In this document: positions 25,401 to 37,400 of the stretch, in pieces | Layout of the letters: each line of letters begins with the position of its first letter | Numbering within the stretch: position 1 is the first letter of the stretch | Position numbers and translations under genes: made by a program | The notes under the pieces: model-generated | Databases searched by the model: none | Seen by the model: only the letters and a program-made list of their open reading frames with translations | Told to the model about the DNA's origin: nothing | DNA from: Heligmosomoides polygyrus polygyrus | Taxonomy: Eukaryota; Nematoda; Chromadorea; Rhabditida; Heligmosomidae | Length of the DNA: 64,000 bases | Assembly: GCA_947396885.1 (NCBI GenBank) | Contig: OX377204.1 | Coordinates: 39,455,975 to 39,519,974 of the forward strand | Direction: 5' to 3'

Positions 25401-28400
25401 TTCTGTTCGCATTTTCTAGGCCTATTTGCTTCCGTGTAGAGCAAGTAATACTAAATAAAACTGTGTAGAAAATAAGTGGTGCTTCTTTGCGTTCTCAAAT
25501 GGTAATGCAAACCTCTGCGAAGAGCTTTTTCGAGAAAGAATTCTTACTAATTGAGAGTTTAATTTAAATACGTATTTAAATATTTAATTTAAATACGTAA
25601 ATTTAATTTAAATATGATTCAACGAAAAAGGTCTTTGCTAAACCGACGCTTTTTTGACGTATGATCGGGATGGACTGCGCCATGCACTCGTCTGTTATCT
25701 TGCATTTTACAATCTATTGATAGTGTTTCGCTTGAATATTTCCTATTATCTCTTTACAAAGTGACCGTATCTTTTGATTTGTCCTTCTTTTAAAGTTTAA
25801 AACTAAAAGCACACTATGCCTTGCGAAAAATTGTTACGCCGGGGTGTTTCACCCGGGAGCTGGATGTCTAGGGTTGTGGCCTGAACCGGACAGGGAAATC
25901 GATTTATTGGCTTCTTATGGCACCAGCAGGGGTCGGTCCGTCCGCCTCTGCTGTGCCCGCGCTCCTCTCTGACCCGGCCGCTCGCCAGGTACCACCGAGA
26001 CCAGAATGCTCCGAGACCGGCCGCTTGCCACCTCGCACCAGGCGAAGACTCCAAGACCAGCCGCTCGCGATCTCGACACCAGTCCAGACTGAGCCCGGCG
26101 CGCCCGGGCCCCCTTTATATGGAGTTGCGCGCGGGGAAGGCCGGCCCCTAAGTGGACACGCGCCGCCCCGCCGCCTCCGAATGGCCGGCGCTGGGCACAG
26201 GCGAGGCGGACGGCAATCGATCGATCCCGCTGCTGGGAAAATACAGATACACTGCAATACTGAACAGAAACAATAACATAACAATACAAACAACCTATAA
26301 ATACACTATTACACAACAAAGATCACTACAGCGAGGCCTCGCGCCTCGCCCATCCTTCACATGCCGCCCCTTAAGGCTGGATCGTCCCGATTCAGCACTA
26401 CCGACGATCCCTCTCGCGACTGCGTCTGTGGGCTCGAGGCCCATCCTGTGCTCGCGCGTGGTCGTCGCAATGATCCTTGCGTCCGTTGGAAGTCCTCCTT
26501 TTCCGTGGATTCCCTAGGGCGCCATGGGCCTGGGCCACGCCGCATGGATGCTGCTCGACAGACATGCTATCTCGCCGCGGACGGTCTTGACCCGGCATCA
26601 CAGTCAAGCTTGGGCGGTACTCGCCCCGTGTCCGTGTCGTGTCTACTCGAGATCTTGCGGCTTTGCCCTGCTGTCGCCGTTTCTTCAGCTCCTTCGAGGC
26701 AGCCTCGAATGAACAAGATATTCTCGCCGTCACCTTGCCGTTCCCATCACACGTTCATTCCTTCCGGGCCTTCCTTCTTTTCCACGCGACGTTGTGGCCT
26801 TGTGCTTGCCCACCACCTCCAAATAGTGGCAACATACCGCGGCTTCCAATCGCCTCTCCAGTGCGCTGAGTTTTCTGGTAAGGTCTGCCCACACCTCGCT
26901 CATTGCTGTCTTCACGCTATCGACCTCATCACTGTCAACCTTTGACAGCGAAAGCTGACTGCTCTCCTTAGCAAGTGTCGATCGTCCGACTGGCTCCTTC
27001 TTTATCACCCTCTTACGCTGCGTGTGAGCTACATGAGCTTGAGGAACACGAGTAGTTGCAGGAGCCTTTTTCTTGCTTCCCTCTGAGGCTTCCGGAAGAG
27101 ATACACGAACCTTCCTCGGAGCTCTCTTCGCCTCAGGTTTTTGGAGAGACACCGTTTTTGCCACATGACCTAGCTCAGCGAGGTGAACTTCACTCTCCCG
27201 ACGGAGATGACTAAAGAATGTCCGCCTGCCGCAGATGGGGTTGGTAGGCTTTGGAGCGCGCGCTTTCCCAACTACGCACCTTCGCGCCAGTGGTTCGCGC
27301 ACAGCCATCTCTGTGCCTTCGCACGTGCTCACCACCTCCCCCTCACGAAACATCTTTGCTCCCGCAAAGGAATTCGTCACAGGTACCTGGATCTGGTGTT
27401 CAGCGCACTGACCTTCCGTATCCGGAAGGATCTCGCCAGAGGACTGCAGCGCTACATCTTGCTTCATTTCGTCACAACGTACCGGGACAACCTTTGTCTC
27501 CGCCGGCTTTAGGTATAGCCTTCGACCCTCTGTGAACACCTTAGAAGCGCTTGTCCTTCGCTGCTGCACCGCAGCTTTCATAGCTTTCGCTTCTTTACGC
27601 TGGTGCCTTCTTCCTCTGGACACTTCTGCCCGACTTCTCGACGACTGTGCATTTGGTGCCAGGCTCCAGCCTAACTTCTTCAGAGCATTCGTGCCCAACA
27701 CGATCACGTCGTCACCTCCGGCCATTACAAATAAGCCGATCCTATGCCGCGGGCCCTTGTCAACCTGCACCGCCAGCTTAACGGCACCTTTGAACGACAT
27801 AGGGTTGCCTGAAGCATCACAGACCTGTTTGCCCCGGTCGAGATCTATTTCCTCGACGTCAGCGTTTAGGTCGTATCCATTCTGCAGTGCATCCACAAGC
27901 ATCTGCAGCGGTATGATGCTTACCTGCGAGCCAGTGTCCAAAAGGGCAGCGCGCGTCATGCCCAACAACTGGACCTGCGCCGTGGTTTGTGCTCCCACCA
28001 GATCTTCGTGGAGACCATCCACTTTGGTGACTCCACATCTCCACTTACTGAGTGAGGCCGTGAAGATCTTCGGCTCCCTTTGCGGTTCAGCCGACTCTGT
28101 GGGTTTATCCTTGGCTCGCACTGCTTTCTTCTGCGCGCAGTCTTTCCTCAAGTGCCCAACCTCGTTACAGTTGAAGCACTTCCTTTCTTCAGATTGTCGT
28201 GCGTGGGCTCGTTGGGTAAATGCTACCTCCCAACGTATCTCCTCGATCATTTCCTGATCGGTCCAACGCCGTAGCATGATCCCTTCTGCGTCTTCCTTCC
28301 GAACGCTTGACCTCGAGCCTTTCCACCTGTTCTCGCATAGCTTCCGCCATGCGCTTACTTCTCTCACATCGTTGCGCCATGGCCTTCACCATCTCATAGG

Positions 28401-31400
28401 CCGACTCCTTCGGCGCGATCTCCATCGCCGTGTAGAGCTGGACGCATTCCGGCCAGTTGGTTAACTGGCTTAGCAGCTCTCCGGCTCTCGTGCGTGAGAG
28501 GTCTTCTTCCGTCTGGTCTGGGTACGCACTTCGCGTCAGCCTTTCTAGCTCGACGCAGTACGTGCTAACGTCCCCCGTTTTCCTTAGACGCTTCAACTCC
28601 AGGTAGGCCTTCAGCTGCGTGGACGGGTCGTCCTCTCGCAACTTGTCCTTGAGCGCCTTTACCAGATCCTCAAAAGTGCCTTCAAGAACGTGCTTCGGTA
28701 GGGCTTGGGCTACCGCCTTAGAGTAACCATCCATCTTGGACAACAGCAAATGCGACAGCATGTCATCCCGCAACCCTAAGCTACCGTACTTCATACGGAA
28801 CTTCAGCACAAAGTCGCTGAAGTCCTTTCCCTGAGGATCCTTGTACGTCTCCACATCGGGTAGGGTCATTGCCGCGAACATCGCGCCTAACGCTTCTTCT
28901 GCGATGCAAGACCCACTTGAAGATCCGCACGATCTAATCGTCGTCCGGCTCCCGGTCCTCGTCGGCTGAGGCGATGCGCTCATCCTTCCTTGCAGACACT
29001 GATTCTGATCAAATCTTTGATTGCTCGTTGACGTCTCCTGCAGACGTTTCCCCTGAGCACCTGCTACTGGATGAAAACCCGCACGATAGACCACATCGTC
29101 GAAACCGGGCGCCTTCGGCCGACCGTGGACCGGCTCTCCATCAGTGTTCTCAGTCTGCTCCGCCTGAACCACGGAGCGTGACACCTTCATCGGTGTACTG
29201 GTCTCCTCGACCATTCCTTTACCCGTGCTCCAGGGCGCTGCTGATGGGCTACCGCGTTGCACAACGCGATCGTCTCGAGCAGGAACTCGCTGCTCAGGTG
29301 CATCCCGCACTTCCTTGGTCAGCGCCTTCAACGAGCGGAGTTCAGCTCCCAGCTGCTGTAGCCCTCCAAGCTGTTCCTCGAGCGCCCCACATTGGGCCTC
29401 GATCTCCTCGCCCGTGCTTTCCAGCAGCTGGCTCTGTCCTCTCTTAGACTTTGCCTTGGTGCTTTGTGCCACCTTGGCTGGTATTTCCCGCAACAGGGCT
29501 AGGGAGATGCAGAACTTGCTGATCATGTCCCTCACCTGTGCAGGACCTTTACCGCCGATCTCATCCACTTTCGCTACGAGGCGTTCGATCCTCGCCTCCA
29601 TGGAAAGCTGCTCGGCTTGTGACGGATCTTCAGGCATCATCTTCCCGATGCCGTCGATCCTTACGTCAGTAGCGCCTGACATCTCCACTACATCGCCTTA
29701 CTTCGTTGGTGTACGGGCGAATCTCGCCACACGCAACAATCTGCGCAAGACTACCCTCGCGAATCCTGCAGCAAAGACTTCACGCAGTTGTAGCACGGTC
29801 AATCCACCGCGACCACTACACGCGCCGACACCAGAGAATCGGCAGCAAGGACGCCCAACCGCTATGTTGCGACACGCAACCGCAGGACGAACCTCTGCTC
29901 GAGCTCCAGCGAAGACGCCGCGTAGCACGCTCGTCAGCGGTCCAGACGACCTGCTACACTGCCTAGTCTATGGCAGGACTCGCGCCGTATCCGCTCCTCG
30001 CGGCTTTCAGGCGGTGGGGTTATCGATCCCCTGCCCTTTGGTTCGGCCCCTATGTTACGCCGGGGTGTTTCACCCGGGAGCTGGATGTCTAGGGTTGTGG
30101 CCTGAACCGGACAGGGAAATCGATTTATTGGCTTCTTATGGCACCAGCAGGGGTCGGTCCGTCTGCCTCTGCTGTGCCCGCGCTCCTCTCTGACCCGGCC
30201 GCTCGCCAGGTACCACCGAGACCAGAATGCTCCGAGACCGGCCGCTTGCCACCTCGCACCAGGCGAAGACTCCAAGACCAGCCGCTCGCAATCTCGACAC
30301 CAGTCCAGACTGAGCCCGGCGCGCCCGGGCCCCCTTTATATGGAGTTGCGCGCGGGGAAGGCCGGCCCCTAAGTGGACACGCGCCGCCCCGCCGCCTCCG
30401 AATGGCCGGCGCTGGGCACAGGCGAGGCGGACGGCAATCGATCGATCCCGCTGCTGGGAAAATACAGATACACTGCAATACTGAACAGAAACAATAACAT
30501 AACAATACAAACAACCTATAAATACACTATTACACAACAAAGAGCACTACAGCGAGGCCTCGCGCCTCGCCCATCCTTCACAAAATACAGGGTATCCTAA
30601 AAATACAGGTACTTTTGAATGGTTCTAACATTGCTAGTAGTGAAACCTTTGAACACTTATCCATCCTTCTAAAAGCCAAATTTGGTTAGTAAGAGAAAAA
30701 TCGGCAGATTAACAATGGTTGAGCAGACTGCCGTACATACAGAACAAAAAATCATCATCAAGTCTTGAAGCATTAAGAAGAAATAAGAATTAAAATTTCT
30801 TTTGAAGATTAAGAAAAGCTCAAAATGTACGCAAATTCGAGGCAGATGTGATCACTTAGCCTTTCTATGGGCAGACTGGTTACCAAATGATGACATTGAA
30901 AACCCTCTCCGATGCTAAAAATGCGCTCCAATGCTCTTCTGTCAACGTCGTCCCCGACGCCGCCACAGAATCTGTTGACGACGTCGCCGACGTCGACCAC
31001 GCGTCTGTGGCGACGTCGGCGACGTCGGTGGTGACGTCAGCGTCGGCAACTTCGGTGACGGGCTGTCGGTGACGGGTCGCAGCCAACGGTTTACAAAATG
31101 TAGCCAAGTAGGCAGTTTTATCTGGGGACGGGAGAGGTAATTTAGTTACCTAATGCTGGGTCTGCAAGAGTGAAAATAGTGGACCGAACAAACCCTGGTC
31201 GTGCACGCTGGCGCTGAGTATTGTCAGCTCGTATCGTCCCTTGTCGTGCTTGAGCAGGTAGTCGGCGTCGTTCTCGAGAACGCGGCTTCCATTGTGGAAC
31301 CACTCTACAGACGGTTCAGGAAGTGTCGTGTTCGTGACGCAGAGTATCTTCTGTTCGCCGATTTTCACTGAGCAGTCCGTCAACTGATGGTGGAACGCCG

Positions 31401-34400
31401 GAGCAGACCCATCGACTTCTACTCCCTCGAGGGCGATCTGAAACACAGCACTTCAGCACTGCTTCTAGTCAATCCCCACCACCGACTGTACTGTCTCTCA
31501 CCTTTGTCGTGCGTCTGTTCAGCAGCTCAGCGGGAGATGTTTCAGCCTTCCTCTGACCAACAATTAGAGACGCCTTCGTGATCGTGGTGCCGAGATCGTT
31601 CGTCGCTCGGCAACTGTAGCAGCCTGCGTCAGATTCCTCAATGTTCTTCACAGTGAGCTCCCTCAGGCTGTCCGAGGATCGAGCTTGGTATTTCGCTGAC
31701 GGGATGACCAGCTCTTTATCATTCTTGAACCAGGTAATCTGCGGATCAGGATGGCCCTCGAGGTCACAGGACAACGTTGCAATGAGGTCGCCCACATTGG
31801 CGACAATATCTTCCAGTTGTTTCTTCACTTTCGGCGCGCATTCCACCTCTGAAGGAAAACATCAATCCAAAAGTTCAGAGACCACATTCACTAGCAGGAA
31901 CTAACCGAACAAGATATTTCGCTCGAATACGCCATCCATAGTTAGCCGACGAAATATGGCTCCTCTATTAGCCAGACGACCGATGGGTAGAAGATCGTCT
32001 GACCACCGTTGCAGCGACATGAAGTTCTTCTTCTGCCTCGTCGGCAACGGTCCTGTTCTCGTTGGAGGCTGTGTCTTCTAAGAACTATTAATATTTAGCT
32101 TGGAACTCTTGCAAGACCAATTGTATATGAAAACTTTTGTAGAGTACCTTCACGTATTCTGTCAAATCGTTGAAGGCGGTGAGAAGTGGACCCTGGAAGC
32201 AGCAATTCGTCTCAAAAAGGAGAGAAGGTATATGATAAAGGGTCTTTGATTCCTTGACTACTTTGAAATTACGTGAACTACCTAGTAATTACTGTGCTCT
32301 GCTACTTGAGAGAGCTGTTTAATAACTTTGTGAGCGCAATACTACAGCGGCATCCCTAACGTGCCGCCCAAGCTCTAACGGAAGGGCCAATTGTTTTATA
32401 AAAAGAAAAAGGCTTCAACTCTTTCTGAAACTTCGATCTGAGGTCTAGGTAAATGGATAGAGCCTAGAATGATGATCACGATTATTTAGGTTAAAGCTGA
32501 AAATGCACTTCACGAAGGAATTCTGATTTGTAAACGCTTACCGCGTTTGTCCACACCTACCGCAACCCACCGTAACGGATGAGAACTTCAGAAACAGATA
32601 TGAGATCCATAATTAGCACCCATAATAGATCCAAGACGCAAAGTTTGTGCGACTTTGTTTCTGGACCTCAAGTCGTGAAAGTAGAGAAGTGTATGCGTCT
32701 TTTAAAAGATGGAAGGCTCTGCAGCCAACCAATTTTATGCTGAACCTTATGGAAGACAAGAGCGCGAAAAACGTGGGCAGGAGCATTGCTCACATAATGC
32801 ATTTTTCACATGTTGTTGCACATCTCGCACTTCGCCTTCGCAGCTAGCGATAAAAAAATACAAGGCCAAGAAAATAGTGTTTCCAGAGTAGTAATTATGT
32901 CTTGTTGGCTGATCCACAACCATTCCCTTGTGTCTTCGGTATATCTGCCAACTCCGTCATCAGCAAACCTACGGACATAAAACATTCGGTCGCATTACTA
33001 TGTTTCACGGCTCGCGAGGTCTAGATCACGGATGGGCGAAAATTTTGAAAATTTTCCCAGAAAACAGAAAATCGCTTTCGTCAGAAAACAGAGATCAGAA
33101 AACAGAAAAGCCAAAAACGCCAGAAAACAGGAAATCAGAAAACAGAAAACAGGATATTTCAAAATTATCATACGACTTAATTATTGTACCTAAAGATCGA
33201 CTTTTCCAGCAACAAATGCTTTTGTATGACTAGAAGTGTGGTCGGTGTGGAAAAGCGTTTTGACTTGCAAGCATTTATAAAAGATTCTGGTGGGCTCGAA
33301 ATTCAACACAATGAGTAAATTGTAAATTGTGACTCAAAGGATCTAAGAATCTCAACATTTGAAGTGTGCAACATTACTCATCAGCTCCCTTTCACAGCTA
33401 GTGCCTCTATTAATTGTCCCACAAGTAAGAAACTGGCCGTTCATAGTACCGAACACGATGAAGCCTCATTGACCACTGTTTTCATTTTTCGACCCCATTG
33501 CTTTGTGTTTATAGCCACACTCTCGCAACATACTCTAAGGCCCCGTTTATACCTCCAACCTCGAGTGACGCGACGGCATTTAAAGTGGCCAAATTGATCG
33601 ATCACGTCGCTCAATCAATATGGCTACTATACGTGGCGTCACGTCGCTCGGCGTCGAAGTATAAACGGGGCCTAAGGCTGTGCACAGATTTATTGAGCAC
33701 TACTGACAGCGCCTGAATTCATATCCCTATGTAGTTCGTTTCGTTCTTCGAGAAAACCTTTCCTAGTAAGTGGTCTAGCTTCCAAATAGCTGAAAGTTTT
33801 TAGGCCAACTCACCATACGGCACCTAGCTACTCCTTAGCAGACTAAAGATGTTGTGTACTCACTCTATATTTCACAAAGCAACACGAAATTGTGGCTGAA
33901 GTGGCTCTCAACACAATAGATTTTGGGTGACGGTAATCGCCCGATCTGTTGTTAGTCTACAAGCTATTTGTTCGCTCATGTCACCCTGAATGGGTTCAGC
34001 GGAACGCTGTACGAAGGACAGCCATGCGAACAAGCATGGCTGTCCTTTGTACTACATTCATACATTCGTATGTTCCGGGGAGGATTTAGCACGATCGACC
34101 TATATACTACATCACGAAGCTCATCGATGTATCGCAAGAGTACAAGCTGCCGCTTTGCCATACGTTAATCGACCTGCAGATCCGTCGAAACGGAAGCGGT
34201 TGTCGAAACCCTGCTTACTCAGGGCGTTCCTACTTAGTACATCAGAGTACTTCGAGAGCTGTATGGTGAATTCACGATCAAGATTTTACCATGCTACAAT
34301 GACGGTCGTCATCGACGTGAAGAGAGGGGTTCGAAGGGGATACCACATCCCCGAAGCTCTTCAGCGGGAAAACGTCATGGGCGAACTAGAATGGGAAGAC

Positions 34401-37400
34401 AGTGGAGTGAATGTCGACGGCCGGAAACTGCACCATTTTCGTTTCGTTGACGATATCGTGCTCATAACACCGAGCATTAGTCAGGTGGAGCGAATGCTGG
34501 GAGGCAGTCGTTAGTCCCGACTCGGATCCGCACTGACGACGCCGACAGTGCCTGCGGAGCCAATTAGCGTCGACTCGCGCCGTGACACCCGCCGCGACCT
34601 AGCCGAGCATGGGAGCCGGCACATCGACCGCGACCCGACTGAGGTCGAGACTCCACAGATCGATCACATTTACAACTACAGTGGATAAATTATTTAAAGG
34701 GTCTACAAAGGCAGCGTAGAGTGTCGAATTGATGCGTGTCCTACACACATTCGTATCAGAATTTCGAACTCTATCTGATGGGCTGTACAAGAACGCTTAA
34801 AAATTACCCTGTAGAGATATTTTACCACAGGCTTTCAGGTAAAGGCTTCACAAACAATCAGGCATCAATTCTGTACATTCTAATAGCAACATTTTAAGCT
34901 CTATCTAATGGGCTGTACAAAAATGCTCAAATATTCCCCTGTGAAGATATTTTGATGCAGGCCTCCATGCATTAAGAAGTTAGAGGCAGATGATAAATGC
35001 GGCCTTTCCGTGGGATCATATTGCCTGTGGGACGCGAGGTCGGAAGAGCGCTTGGAGTCATAAGCGCACGCACCCTGCGGTATGCAAAAAGAATCATATA
35101 ATGCTTGAAGATACCATCGTACACTTCTGGGAAAAGCGAAAAATAAGTTATAAAAGGAACGTGATCCCAGAAGCCATTTCTAACCTTGTTAATCAAGTGC
35201 GATGTATTCACTCAACAATGGCTATTTCAACGACCCTCCTGAGGGCTTTTATACCGTCGAACTCAACCGGAGCTGAACACACAAGGTACTGATAATGACA
35301 ACAACAATAATAATAGTGATAATAATAAGTGTTATTATATTAATAATAGAAATGATGACAGTGATTATCATAGTGAAAATAGTTTTAATATTAGTAGTAA
35401 TAATAATCAAGTTGTGATGTATTAGTGACCTGAAAATCCTGATTTAGAACCTTCCCACCAACTTAGCCTTCACCTGTTTTGTTTCAACCACGGGCTTTCG
35501 TGCCGTACACAACTACTCCCGCTTTTCACAGCGCTCCAAATCTCGCAACTCCGTTTAACTTCAATGTACTTCTCAGTGTTCAACATTTTTTCCCGACCAC
35601 CCGCACCAATCATTGGACAGTCCCCTCCAGAAGCTCTCGCCCCTTTAACACCGGATCCACAGCCTGCCGCCGCTAACACCGAAGTGGTTTCTTTGGTACG
35701 ATACAAAGGCATAAGAATATCTACAAAACGCGGAACTAAGTGGATTACTATATCGCATTCCATGTAGTGTTTCACCCAAATAAACAGAACATTACTGCAT
35801 ATCTGATGTCTGCACTTAATCCAGAAACACAACTTGCTTATTCGCTTTTCTTTCAATGAAGTTACAAGAACGAAGATGTATGCCGTTGCTGCTTCTGCAA
35901 GGCTGAAGGAGTCCGAACCACAGCAAAAGTGAGCAGTGCTGCTCCTTTTCGTTTTGCATCTCTCAATCTTTATAAATAGGTGATGGCCGAAGAGTTCCTG
36001 ACTGACCCTTTACATTGGTCGTCGTTGCTCACCACGTCCATAGTTGAAGAAAGTACGAAGCAAATGCAATACAAGGCTTTAATTAATTTCTGAAGAAAGG
36101 ATATACTGTATTTCAATCTATGCCTTAAGAAAATGGACGTCATACGTAGTGATGACCGCTACGTCAATCAATCAACAAAGCATCTGTAGCTTGGTGGATT
36201 ACGAGAGATTAATGAAGACGGCTCAATCGGTGTACAGCGTATCGCTAACATTGTAATATTTTGTAAAAGTGAAGATTCAGATAACTTCTTGAAAAACGAA
36301 ATGCTTGCTGAGTATTTTGGCCGTGGTTTTCATGGCAAGAAGAAACAGTTTACACTGTAATTATTTTCGACCGTGAATATTCTGTTGCTATAGAACTGTT
36401 TTAGAAATCTGGCTTCTCATAAGGACAAACACGCCACTATGTCGTTTGTCCCCAATGAGCTCGATAACTTATCCTATGGAAGCAGATTCCTTCAGGAGCC
36501 TGACGAGAGCCTTCACGTCTACTACTCAGTGAAAACCATTCAAGCATGTCATCATTTGATTGTAGTTTACTCGGATTTGTACTTAATTGAAGTTCTTTAG
36601 GACGCTTGTAGAGTAGGGCTGCAACCTATTGTAGCAGACGATCTTCACACTCCACAGATAAAAAGAGCTGGGACGGCACTCTCAGCTTTATTGCGTACAT
36701 GGTGTCTGCGACGCATGTTTCAAGGTTCCGCTATTGCTCGCCGTAACAGCAAAAAAAGCCGGAAAAGACATGTGAACGAATCTTTGAGCACCTTAGAAGA
36801 ACATTAGAGCATGCTGGCCGAAGAGGTGGAGGAGAAGGTCATCGCAATGTTCTAGATTTTGAAAAAGCAGCATTAAATGCAGCGAGGACATTATTTTCGA
36901 ACGCGAAGGTAATCAGCTGTTTTCAGTGTTAATCTATTATGGTAGATTTTGATTCTATGATAATTTTGTTCTATAGATTGAAGGATGTTCATTCTATTTG
37001 GCCCAAGCATGGAATAGAAGAAAGGACGCTTTAGGGCTGCGGCAGCATTGAGGGTTAGTAAGGAAGTGACATAAGCGTTTTTGTGCATTGCAATTTTCTG
37101 AAACTTAGGTCCGACGCGTGATCCTAGAATAACACGCTGGTGGGCAGTATCAAGGGTACAATATTCCTGCCTAACAAACTACGAAGCGAGCTGAGAGCTA
37201 TTCCTATTCCACCCGTACCAAGATCTCATGCTTCGCATAATAAATACGAGAGGTTTCTAAGGTTCTTTACCAGCTATGAAGAATTATTGTACGCATAATG
37301 AATGGACACCAATCACCCTGCACTGGCCACATTGATAAAGGTTTTCCAGGACATAGACTTGGAGGCGAAATGCTTGCTGATGCTTAAAATAACGGTGCCC

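Larger units (their letters stand above)
25832..30582 (-). mobile_element. Ty3-type LTR retrotransposon with Gag-protease but no RT
   Basis: Two 530-base LTRs (25832-26361 and 30053-30582), each TG...CA, flanked by AAAAT at 25827-25831 and 30583-30587. By eye only three differences separate the LTRs, so the insertion is recent. The 3.7 kb interior codes on the minus strand for Gag, zinc knuckle, protease and a basic tail; no RT, RNase H or integrase is present. A purine-rich tract precedes the 3' LTR (minus strand, about 26362-26374). No canonical TGG primer site abuts the 5' LTR. Mobilisation would need enzymes from elsewhere. Confidence 0.93.

Noticed and set aside
25915..26319. Open frames within the LTRs
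   Set aside because: They recur identically in both LTRs and read promoter-like GC-rich sequence; no domain or codon pattern supports a protein.
27532..28257. 241-residue plus-strand open frame
   Set aside because: It is the antisense shadow of the LTR element's protease frame, with no family resemblance.
29225..30193. 322-residue plus-strand frame
   Set aside because: Antisense to Gag and the 5' LTR; GC-rich sequence keeps the frame open by chance.
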